From contig JAEXNS010000134.1 in the NCBI GenBank assembly GCA_023439605.1, positions 1 through 9,576 of the forward strand: a DNA stretch of 9,576 bases, in the 5' to 3' direction. Every line of letters starts with the position of its first letter. Position 1 is the first letter of the stretch. Shown in pieces: positions 1 to 5,458 of the stretch. This stretch comes from Bacillota bacterium (GTDB lineage Bacteria; Bacillota; Clostridia; Oscillospirales; Ruminococcaceae). The notes under the pieces were generated by a model. The model had not been told where the DNA came from. It was given only the letters and a program-made list of their open reading frames with translations, and ran no database searches. The position numbers and the translations under genes were made by a program.

Positions 1-113
1 TGTCTCAGCAATTTGCTTAAGTTAACGACATTGTCCTTCCGCCAAGGTAGATGAGGCAATAAGTGAAGCGAAAATACCTTTTCTAAACTGTTTAGGATAA
101 TTATACCTCAAAC
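1..113. other. Left-edge sequence, no supported gene
   Basis: One minus-strand frame is open across about 1-75 and reads in part LPHLPWRKDNVVNLSKLLR, but it is cut by the window edge and has no visible start or ribosome site. It may be part of a neighbouring gene or repeated element; I cannot name it. Confidence 0.2.
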
Positions 114-163
114 TTAAAAAGGATGCAATAAAAAACAACACTTTTCATGTTACTTTTGCATCC
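114..163 (-). terminator. Intrinsic terminator after the second immunity gene
   Basis: On the minus strand an 8-bp stem (GGATGCAA at 156-163 by complement, closing with TTGCATCC at 121-128) encloses a long loop that can form a small AACA/TGTT inner stem, and it is followed by TTTTTAAGTTT. It lies about 20 bases past the stop of the gene ending at 182, where the end of the toxin/immunity transcript is expected. The long loop makes it weaker than the terminator at 2915-2956. Confidence 0.65.
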
Positions 164-181
164 CTTTTATTTATCAAAATG

Positions 182-625
182 TTAATTCGGATTTTTATAA
201 GGCCAATCTTCCCAATCATCACTATTGTAAATTCTATCTATTTCTTTCTTTGTATAATACCAATCTAAATCATCAAAAAAATAATCATTTGGATGTACTT
301 TAAAATATTCATAAAGTATTTTCAAAATCATATCCTCACTACCTGAAATATCCTCAATGTGTAGTACTTTTCCTAAATCACTATCTATCCATTCCTCATA
401 AGTTCTATCTGGTGGATTAGATTCACCGTATAAATACATTACAAATCCTTTTTCAGAGCCCTGATATTCACTGACACCACAAGTATAAAACTTTCTTCCT
501 CTCTTGTTTTTTTCTGACATACCATAATAATAACCCAGTTTATCTAAAATAGAGCTCATTAATTTTTTTGTTTCCTCTAGATTCATTTTATCTTTTTTCC
601 TTAAAATTATACCGTCTAACCCCAT
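182..625 (-). CDS. Putative polymorphic-toxin immunity protein (paralog A)
   Basis: This gene encodes a small acidic cytosolic protein of 147 residues, with no signal peptide or membrane segment. I do not recognise a named family. Its C-terminal 60 residues match the product of 922-1374 closely: both have IED, ED-x2-LKIL, YF-x2-HP, DW-x-YTK-x2-I-x2-IY and a terminal W-x-YKNPN, so the two are paralogs. Such a protein directly behind a toxin tip is typically the antidote that binds and blocks the nuclease; that role is inferred from context. I chose the ATG at 625 because the residues before the shared G-x-IL-x-KK then equal those of the paralog. A TTG at 634 (three residues longer, AGGA seven bases upstream) is an alternative. 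The start follows the stop of a toxin-tip scrap at 627-680 by one base, and a terminator follows at 114-163. Confidence 0.7.
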   Translation of the reverse strand: MGLDGIILRKKDKMNLEETKKLMSSILDKLGYYYGMSEKNKRGRKFYTCGVSEYQGSEKGFVMYLYGESNPPDRTYEEWIDSDLGKVLHIEDISGSEDMILKILYEYFKVHPNDYFFDDLDWYYTKKEIDRIYNSDDWEDWPYKNPN

Positions 626-626
626 T

Positions 627-680
627 TTACTCAACTACCTTTCCTGTTGCAGATTTTTCTATGATGTAATAATCAGCGTT
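627..680 (-). pseudogene. Relic of a second toxin tip (last 17 codons)
   Basis: Immediately before the immunity gene ending at 182, the minus strand can be read as NADYYIIEKSATGKVVE followed by TAA at 627-629. The phrase resembles the strand-rich end of a nuclease-type toxin tip, and its stop sits against the immunity start just as the intact tip at 1371 overlaps its own immunity gene. Upstream in the same frame are a TGA and two TAA codons, so nothing longer survives. It is short and AT-rich, so chance is possible; the evidence is mainly position and composition. Confidence 0.35.
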
Positions 681-921
681 TTATATTCAGGTTATTACAT
701 CTTTGGATAGGTTATAATAAAAAATCGTCATTTTTTTAATTTGATAATTTTTTATTTTAGGATTTTTATTCACCTTCTTAGGTTTTTGCTTTTTTATTCC
801 TCTACCTCTTGCTTTTTATTCTTCATTTGCTTGAATTCTAATTGAATACACCCACACCGTTGAAACGGAATTTGCCATTTTAAGAAGTGGCTGTAGATAA
901 CCACAACTACTTATTGGAGTG
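681..921. other. Spacer between the two immunity cassettes
   Basis: No convincing gene is present. On the minus strand the frame of the toxin-tip relic stays open for long stretches: ATG at 878 gives MANSVSTVWVYSIRIQANEE, then TAA, then a very basic stretch. There is no ribosome site in front of that ATG. An imperfect 10-bp hairpin (885-894 with 903-912, loop 895-902) follows the upstream immunity gene but has no T-run, so it is not a clear terminator. The spacer may be degraded sequence left by stepwise replacement of toxin tips. Confidence 0.4.
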
Positions 922-1374
922 TCATTGAGTTAAATTAGGGTTTTTGTAGCACCAATGATTCCACTTACCACTATCATAAATACTTTCTATATCTTCTTTA
1001 GTATAAAACCAATCTTCTTCAGCATAAAAAAATTCAGCAGGATGAAGGCGAAAGTATTTATGAAGTATCTTAAGAACACTATCTTCACAGTCAAATAAAT
1101 CTTCAATTAATATAGCCACATACAGATTAGTTGATATCCACGAAAAATCGTCGTTATCCATATATTCAGATTTAGGCTTATCAAAAATATACATACAGAA
1201 ATTAGAATTACATTCAATGTCATTAATTCCAAGTTGAAAACCACTAGACTCATCAGATATTGGATCTACACAATAATTAAACCCAAGAGAGTCCATGATA
1301 TTAGATATTTCTCTAAGTGCACTTTGAGGATTGAAAAGAGCAACTTTCTTTAAGATCATTCCTGACGTACTCAT
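922..1374 (-). CDS. Putative polymorphic-toxin immunity protein (paralog B)
   Basis: This gene encodes a 150-residue acidic cytosolic protein without signal or membrane segments, paralogous to the product of 182-625. The N-terminal halves share little beyond G-x-IL-x-KK and LG-x2-Y, while the C-terminal 60 residues are about half identical and end in CYKNPNLTQ against PYKNPN. That pattern, a variable half and a conserved half, is common where immunity proteins track changing toxin tips. The start is firm: the ATG at 1374 overlaps the stop of the nuclease tip (ATGA), with GAGGTGA eight bases upstream. Translational coupling to the tip is therefore likely, and the natural partner is the tip encoded at 1371-1631. 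The immunity role is inferred from this arrangement; the exact family is not recognised. Confidence 0.75.
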   Translation of the reverse strand: MSTSGMILKKVALFNPQSALREISNIMDSLGFNYCVDPISDESSGFQLGINDIECNSNFCMYIFDKPKSEYMDNDDFSWISTNLYVAILIEDLFDCEDSVLKILHKYFRLHPAEFFYAEEDWFYTKEDIESIYDSGKWNHWCYKNPNLTQ

Positions 1375-1631
1375 TTTGTCATCACCTCAATCAGCTTTTC
1401 GAGTCTGTCAACCACTATAACTCCTTTATTTTGTATATCAATGAACAATTGCTTACTATAGTTGACACCACCTTCCCGCACATAAAGAATAACTTGCTTG
1501 TTGTCAAAATTAAAAAAATTTGCATTAGTTGGGTTTGTATACTTATCGAATTGCGAAGCACTCGTAACAGAATTGGATGAATTTTTAACTTCAATGATAA
1601 AGCGATCTGTTGCAACATCTATATCGCCCAT
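1371..1631 (-). CDS. Restriction-endonuclease-fold toxin tip domain
   Basis: This is 86 residues, the C-terminal end of a larger toxin. The opening GDIDV (residues 2-6), IIEVK (12-16) and SASQFDKY (24-31) form the D...E-x-K...Q pattern of PD-(D/E)xK nuclease toxins: Asp5, Glu14 and Lys16 would be the metal-binding and catalytic residues. An alternating strand/helix pattern follows (VILYV, QLFIDI, VIVV). The expected function is cleavage of DNA or RNA in a target cell; the substrate cannot be told from sequence. The frame is continuous with the upstream segment 1653-2450 except for one TAA at 1653-1655. The ATG at 1631 has AAGGA six bases upstream, so a free tip domain could be made. It is followed by its immunity gene with a 4-base overlap. 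A separate mini-gene origin is possible, but the in-frame upstream sequence argues for a broken fusion. Confidence 0.65.
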   Translation of the reverse strand: MGDIDVATDRFIIEVKNSSNSVTSASQFDKYTNPTNANFFNFDNKQVILYVREGGVNYSKQLFIDIQNKGVIVVDRLEKLIEVMTK

Positions 1632-1652
1632 TTGGTTTCCTTGTTTTCCGCT

Positions 1653-2450
1653 TTAGAAATCGAAAACCTTTAAGCAGAATGATTCGACTGTTCCCAAATC
1701 ATTTTCAATGATATCCTGAAATGTTTTTGCCTCCGAAATTTCTCCTTTCGTTACCTTTCCTGCTTCAGCATTTTTCAAAATAGTGTCCACCGCATTCTGC
1801 CTATCGGATGCACTTTGTTTAGGAATTCGAGCTTGCTTTCCATAAAAGTTTTTATAATCATTATAGTTTGCAGTTTCTTTTACAATCTCGCCTAAAAATT
1901 GTCCATCTTTTATTTTATTAACTATTTCATACGCCTTATCCATATCACCAAGTCTATCATATGCAATCTTAAACTCTTTTGTGTTTGTATTTATACAATC
2001 AACAATGTTCAATATTTCTGATGGTTTATCACCAGTATCAACCTCTATTGTATGTCCATAAATATTTAACTCTATCGTTTTTATAGCCTTATTTATTGAT
2101 GTCTTTAGTTGAATAAATTTTTGATATCCACCTTTTATAGCCATCAAAAGCAAATCTTTTATATCCGTAAAATTAGATATCTTTGAAGTTTTACTTAAAT
2201 ATAAAACTTCAACCAATTCTTTTTTCATTGGAGCACTATACTCTTCAACTATTAGACTGCTGTATTCATCTTCAAGCCATTCATCATCAACTGATAAAGG
2301 ATCTTCATATATTTGTTCTTCTACTATGTCTGGAATTTCATCTTCATTTGAATCAGGTATATAACTCCAGTCATAATAAGGTATTATCATTTGCTCCGTA
2401 TCTACACCTATAAACTCAGCCATAGAGCCATTACTAAGTAAGATTGACAC
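1653..2450 (-). pseudogene. Middle segment of a broken large toxin
   Basis: The open segment is 265 codons. The GTG at 2450 only marks where the frame becomes open: it has no ribosome site, and the preceding beta-helix segment runs into it in another frame. The first residues (SNGSMAEFIG, then PYYDWSYIPDSNEDEIPDIVEE) look like the junction seen in large clostridial surface/toxin proteins, where repeats end and a DSNEDEIPD type calcium-binding loop follows. Residues about 35-65 are highly acidic. The rest is mostly helical, and the end (KNFYGKQARIPKQ, then SDRQNAVDTILKNAEAGK) resembles a pre-toxin linker that presents the tip. TAA at 1653-1655 cuts it off from the nuclease tip, which continues in the same frame after eight codons' distance. 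I assign no enzymatic role. Confidence 0.6.
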
Positions 2451-2766
2451 ATTCAGAATTTATTATAACATTTTTCGCTATTATAATTCCATTTACATCA
2501 ACATTTTCAGCTGAAATTTCAACTGTACCAAAAGGTGCATAAATAAGCCCATTAAGATTTATGTTTTCACTTTCTATATTGATATTTCCATACTTAGAAT
2601 ACATAACAACATCATTAGCGTTTTTTACATTACCTTTAATATTCATGTCATTCATTGCCATCATCCCAGAATTGAGTGCTATATTTGCATCTAAGTTCAA
2701 ATCACCATATATATTTAGTGGTTTATCAATATTTATATTTACAGCACTTTCATCATCTAATATTTC
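2434..2766 (-). pseudogene. Beta-helix-like repeat fragment of a broken large toxin
   Basis: The frame is open from a TGA at 2767-2769 to a TAG at 2434-2436, with no start codon that has a ribosome site. It reads as short strands in a repeating pattern: KPLNIYGDLNLDANIALNSG, then NGLIYAPFGTVEIS and NGIIIAKNVIINS, where NG-(L/I)-I-x-A recurs about every 19 residues. Such rungs build the stalk or shell of large secreted adhesin- or toxin-like proteins, so this is a 3' fragment of a much longer gene. The expected continuation (SNGSMAEFIG) lies in the +1 frame, so a one-base insertion (or two-base deletion) close to 2440-2450 split it from 1653-2450. The 5' portion of the gene is absent from the window. 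Confidence 0.6.
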
Positions 2767-2771
2767 TCAAT

Positions 2772-2800
2772 ATTATAACACAAAAAACGCCATATGTAAA
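2772..2800 (-). promoter_or_regulatory. Sigma-A promoter upstream of the toxin remnant
   Basis: On the minus strand TTTACA (2795-2800) and TATAAT (2772-2777) are separated by exactly 17 bases; only one base differs from the double consensus. The start of transcription would fall near 2765. It lies directly against the truncated toxin frame, with no ribosome site or gene start between, so it may be the original toxin promoter brought close by an internal deletion. It could still transcribe the tip and both immunity genes. Confidence 0.6.
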
Positions 2801-2910
2801 GCGTTGCTATTTTATTTTAAAATTTCCACAATTGTATTATACATCATAATAAATTTATGTGAAATATATTTAAACATCACTTTATATACTTTATATTAAA
2901 AATACATAAA

Positions 2911-2956
2911 TTAAAAAACCTATAAAGATTACTTTTAAATAATCTTTATAGGTTTT
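2911..2956 (-). terminator. Intrinsic terminator after amt
   Basis: A perfect 17-bp stem (2915-2931 with 2940-2956, core CCTATAAAGATTA) has an 8-base loop. On the minus strand it is followed by TTTTTTAATTT, about 20 bases past the TAG stop of the Amt-PII gene. The plus strand also has TTTTATTTTT after it, so it can work in both directions and separates the nitrogen genes from the toxin remnant. Confidence 0.9.
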
Positions 2957-2974
2957 ATTTTTAATGAGATGTTT

Positions 2975-4723
2975 CTAGTATTCCTCTTCTTCCTCATTTT
3001 GTAAAGCGTCATATCCTCTTTCACCAGTACGAACTTTTATTACATCCTCAACATCATAAACAAATATTTTTCCATCACCAATTTTACCTGTATATAATGC
3101 AGCTTTTGCTGTTTCAATAACTAATTCAACTGGAACTTTTGTTATAACCACTTCTACTTTCATACGTGGAAGTAATGTAACACTATCTCTTTTTACACCA
3201 CGATAGTATTCTTCATGGCCTTTTTGCATTCCATATCCCATAACGTTTGTAACTGTTATACCTGTAACACCAATATTATTTAAGGCATCCTGTAAATCTT
3301 GTAGTTTGTTTTGTCTGCATATAATAACTACTTTTGTTAATTTTACTTCTGTATTATTTGCTGATTTGTTTTCTGATTTTACCTCAGCTTTTTTAACTAC
3401 AGGAGCTGGAGCTGTTACTTGTTCAACTTTAATTACACCAGCTTTTGCTTCTGCTTTTGCCATATGTGTAGTAACTGGAGCTGCCATAAAGTCTGCATAA
3501 GATGATTCCAATCCATGTTCTGTTGTATCCAAGCCAAGAACTTCCTCTTCTGCTGAAGCTCTTAAGCCAATTGTTTTCTTAATTAAAAAGAATACTATTG
3601 CCATACACACACCTACAAAAATAGAAACTGATGCAACACCTACAAATTGAACTACTGTTCTGTCAATACTTCCTGTTGTAAACAATCCACCTTCTCTAGC
3701 AAATAATCCTACTGCTATTGTTCCAAAAGAACCACATACAAAATGAACTCCTACAGCACCAACTGGATCGTCTATTTTTAAAACTTTGTCTATAAACTCA
3801 ATACCAACAACAACTAGTACGCCTGCTATTAAACCTATGATAGCTGCTGCCCATGGATCAACAGCGGAACATCCTGCTGTAATAGCAACCAATCCTGCAA
3901 GGGAACCATTTAAAGTCATAGAAACGTCAGGTTTTTTATATTTTATCCATGTAAATACCATAGCTGCTATTGTTGAGCAAGCCGCTGCAATGTTTGTTGT
4001 CATGAAAACGTTTGAGACATCTATCATTTGTTCATTTGATGCTATTCCATAACTTGAAGCTGGATTAAATCCAAACCAACCAAACCATAAAATAAATACG
4101 CCTAGTGCACCTAAAGTTAAACTATGTCCTGGTATAGCTTTTGGATTACCTTTTTTATCGTATTTTCCAATACGAGGACCAAGTATTTTTGCACCAATCA
4201 ATGCAGATATTCCACCTGTCATATGAACTGCTGTTGAACCTGCATAGTCATGGAAACCTGTCCAACTACCAAATTCAAAAGTAGATAACCAACCGCCACC
4301 CCATATCCAGTGACCTTCAATTGGATAAATAACTGCACTGATAACTATACTATATACTAAGTAAGATATAAACTTCGTTCTTTCTGCCATAGCACCAGAT
4401 ACTATTGTCGCTGCTGTAGCACAAAATACTGTATTGAAAATAACATGAGTGAAAAGTGGAACATCGCCTGTGTCATAATTACCTTGTATAAAAAAATCAA
4501 ATCCACCAAAGAATCCATTTGCATCACCATACATCATGCCATATCCGATAAGCCAAAATACAAATGATCCAAAAGCAAAATCCATTAGGTTTTTCATAAT
4601 GATATTACCAGCATTTTTAGCTCTTGTAAAGCCTGTTTCAACCATTGCAAATCCTGCTTGCATAAAAAATACTAGAGCAGTTCCAAAAAGCAACCAAAGA
4701 GTGTTAATTCCTGAAAATTCCAT
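2975..4723 (-). CDS. amt: Ammonium channel fused to a PII signalling domain
   Basis: The product has 582 residues. Residues about 5-385 are an Amt/Mep/Rh channel with about eleven membrane segments. The pore histidines are His167 (AGSTAVHMTGG) and His327 (VGAVGVHFVCG), the conserved Asp is Asp159, and the AERTKF and LWFGWFGFNP motifs are present; it passes ammonium/ammonia across the cell membrane. Residues about 410-460 are an Ala/Lys/Pro/Val-rich linker. Residues about 461-572 are a complete PII (GlnB/GlnK) domain: GYGMQKGH with Gln500 at the 2-oxoglutarate/ATP site, TGKIGDGKIF, and VRTGERG for ATP. PII normally plugs the channel under nitrogen excess; here it is tethered. The T-loop Tyr that is uridylylated in proteobacteria (Tyr51) is replaced by Arg512, and the cyanobacterial Ser49 position is Val510, so control by ligands alone is likely. 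The ATG at 4723 has AGGAGG seven bases upstream; an in-frame ATG at 4753 has none. The gene is divergent from gltB, with a leader terminator at 4894-4939. Confidence 0.95.
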   Translation of the reverse strand: MEFSGINTLWLLFGTALVFFMQAGFAMVETGFTRAKNAGNIIMKNLMDFAFGSFVFWLIGYGMMYGDANGFFGGFDFFIQGNYDTGDVPLFTHVIFNTVFCATAATIVSGAMAERTKFISYLVYSIVISAVIYPIEGHWIWGGGWLSTFEFGSWTGFHDYAGSTAVHMTGGISALIGAKILGPRIGKYDKKGNPKAIPGHSLTLGALGVFILWFGWFGFNPASSYGIASNEQMIDVSNVFMTTNIAAACSTIAAMVFTWIKYKKPDVSMTLNGSLAGLVAITAGCSAVDPWAAAIIGLIAGVLVVVGIEFIDKVLKIDDPVGAVGVHFVCGSFGTIAVGLFAREGGLFTTGSIDRTVVQFVGVASVSIFVGVCMAIVFFLIKKTIGLRASAEEEVLGLDTTEHGLESSYADFMAAPVTTHMAKAEAKAGVIKVEQVTAPAPVVKKAEVKSENKSANNTEVKLTKVVIICRQNKLQDLQDALNNIGVTGITVTNVMGYGMQKGHEEYYRGVKRDSVTLLPRMKVEVVITKVPVELVIETAKAALYTGKIGDGKIFVYDVEDVIKVRTGERGYDALQNEEEEEY

Positions 4724-4730
4724 AAAATTT

Positions 4731-4736
4731 CCTCCT
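4731..4736 (-). promoter_or_regulatory. Ribosome binding site of amt
   Basis: AGGAGG ends seven bases before the ATG at 4723. It lies inside the 30-base in-frame extension that begins at an ATG at 4753, so it decides for the shorter start. Confidence 0.85.
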
Positions 4737-4843
4737 ATCATTATCGATCTCATTAATTTATAACAAGATCTGCTTATAATAAATCTTCAATTAAAAACTT
4801 ATATAAACATCAACGTAAATAGTCTTTAAAAGAACGATTGATA

Positions 4844-4895
4844 TTACATAATGAAAATAAATTTGCTGGTACCTAGCATAAATATTATTATGTAA
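4844..4895 (-). repeat. Nested inverted repeat in the amt leader
   Basis: TTACATAAT (4844-4852) and ATTATGTAA (4887-4895) are a perfect 9-base inverted repeat. Between them lies GCTGGTACCTAGC, a palindrome interrupted by a single T, which as RNA gives a TGCT/AGCA mini-stem. The outer arm nearer the promoter overlaps the end of the T-run of the leader terminator. It could be a read-through RNA structure or an operator; nothing in the sequence decides between them. Confidence 0.4.
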
Positions 4896-4939
4896 AAAAA
4901 CAAAAGATGCTGTGGGTAAATTGAACCCACAGCATCTTT
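4894..4939 (-). terminator. Leader terminator (attenuator) of amt
   Basis: On the minus strand AAAGATGCTGTGGGT (4925-4939) pairs perfectly over 15 bp with 4903-4917, has a 7-base loop and runs into TTTTGTTTTTTT. It is a very strong intrinsic terminator placed between the promoter (4955-4983) and the gene start (4723), so the default outcome is a transcript of about 50 bases. Expression of amt must need read-through. The left arm is shared with the hexaloop hairpin at 4929-4944, and the two folds exclude each other. Confidence 0.85.
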
Positions 4940-4944
4940 GCTGT
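4929..4944 (-). promoter_or_regulatory. Candidate ANTAR-type antiterminator hairpin of amt
   Basis: The minus strand reads ACAGC-AAAGAT-GCTGT: a perfect 5-bp stem closing a six-base loop with A at position 1 and G at position 4, the loop rule described for ANTAR protein targets. Its 3' side uses the first part of the left arm of the leader terminator, so stabilising it would prevent termination. It begins about four bases after the predicted transcript start. Canonical ANTAR sites have two such hairpins and only one is visible here. Confidence 0.45.
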
Positions 4945-4954
4945 CTATGCTTTT

Positions 4955-4983
4955 AGTATAAACTCTATTTTTTAATTTGTCAA
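4955..4983 (-). promoter_or_regulatory. Sigma-A promoter of amt
   Basis: On the minus strand TTGACA (4978-4983) and TATACT (4955-4960) are 17 bases apart. The start of transcription is predicted near 4948, giving a leader of about 225 bases before the ATG at 4723. Confidence 0.85.
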
Positions 4984-5260
4984 TAGATTTTTTTAAATTT
5001 TTTTATTTTTTTGAAATTTAAATTCAGATAACTTGCAAAAATAAAGTTTTATCCTTAATTTTCATAATTTTCATTCCCTGACATTATTAAATTTACACCT
5101 GATTTTTATTTAATATTTCGTGTATGTGTTGTTCCTTGTATTTCCCAGCTTATTTATTCAAGTTTACAAGGCCATACTTGCAAAATCACGATAATTCGAC
5201 TTAAAAAAATTAGATTATTAAGTAAAATCACTATATTTATTTATTTTTTTAAAAATACTA
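4984..5260. other. Central part of the amt/gltB intergenic region
   Basis: This is very AT-rich DNA between the two divergent promoters. I see no open frame with a ribosome site and no RNA gene. The only internal repeat of note is ACTTGCAAAA at 5031-5040 and again at 5176-5185. Activator sites for either gene could lie here, but none matches a motif I can name. Confidence 0.5.
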
Positions 5261-5289
5261 TTGACATATTCAAAATTAAATTGTATATT
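5261..5289 (+). promoter_or_regulatory. Sigma-A promoter of gltB
   Basis: TTGACA (5261-5266) and TATATT (5284-5289) are separated by 17 bases; one base differs from the consensus. The predicted transcript start is near 5296-5298, giving a leader of about 160 bases. Confidence 0.8.
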
Positions 5290-5297
5290 ATATATAT

Positions 5298-5311
5298 GGA
5301 CAATGGTGTTC
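5298..5311 (+). promoter_or_regulatory. Candidate ANTAR-type hairpin of gltB
   Basis: GGAC-AATGGT-GTTC forms a 4-bp stem (one G-U pair) around a hexaloop with A at position 1 and G at position 4. It begins at the predicted transcript start and its 3' side overlaps the left arm (5307-5316) of the large leader hairpin. Layout and loop match the amt leader, where the loop is AAAGAT; the two loops agree at positions 1, 2, 4 and 6. The stem is weak on its own, so the case rests on the parallel. Confidence 0.35.
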
Positions 5312-5383
5312 GTTAAATATCTGTAATAATGAAGTTTGTTCAATGACTTCTTGCATTATTATTGATAGTTAACGAACATTTTT
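5307..5383 (+). terminator. Leader hairpin/attenuator of gltB
   Basis: TGTTCGTTAA (5307-5316) pairs perfectly with 5369-5378. Moving inward there is a 1x1 mismatch, TATC/GATA (5318-5321 with 5364-5367), another 1x1 mismatch, then TAATAATG (5324-5331) with 5354-5361, a 4-base bulge and AAGT/ACTT. TTTTTGATT follows directly. This long stem with a short T-run fits an intrinsic attenuator between promoter and gene. It is less certain than the amt one because the T-run is short. Confidence 0.6.
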
Positions 5384-5400
5384 GATTAATTAATCAAAAA
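5379..5400. repeat. Perfect 22-base palindrome upstream of gltB
   Basis: The half site TTTTTGATTAA is followed by its exact complement, centred between 5389 and 5390. It comes directly after the leader hairpin. It is all A/T except for one G and one C, which lowers its significance. It could be a dimer-bound operator or simply an AT-rich coincidence. No T-run follows it on the plus strand, so it is not itself a terminator. Confidence 0.45.
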
Positions 5401-5443
5401 AAATTGTTTCCAAAGTTAAAAAAACAAAAAATTTAAAATAAAT

Positions 5444-5449
5444 AAGGAG
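5444..5449 (+). promoter_or_regulatory. Ribosome binding site of gltB
   Basis: AAGGAG ends nine bases before the ATG at 5459, which supports that start; the protein then has the 24-residue pro-sequence usual before the catalytic Cys25. Confidence 0.85.
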
Positions 5450-5458
5450 TGACGCTAA

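Noticed and set aside
885..912. Hairpin after the upstream immunity gene as a terminator
   Set aside because: The stem has a mismatch and a wobble pair and is not followed by a T-run on either strand.
2183..2899. Plus-strand open frames opposite the toxin remnant
   Set aside because: They lack ribosome sites, have biased hydrophobic composition typical of antisense shadows, and lie opposite frames with recognisable protein sequence.
4705..4720. CodY-like box AATTTTCAGGAATTA over the first amt codons
   Set aside because: It has three mismatches to the 15-base consensus, lies in coding sequence, and such matches are common by chance in DNA this AT-rich.
5031..5185. Direct repeat ACTTGCAAAA at 5031-5040 and 5176-5185 as an activator site pair
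   Set aside because: Ten bases repeated once in an AT-rich spacer is close to chance, and no known regulator motif matches.
5296..5458. T-box or glutamine riboswitch in the gltB leader
   Set aside because: There is no T-box sequence or specifier stem, and nothing resembling the glutamine aptamer; the leader is too short for a T-box.
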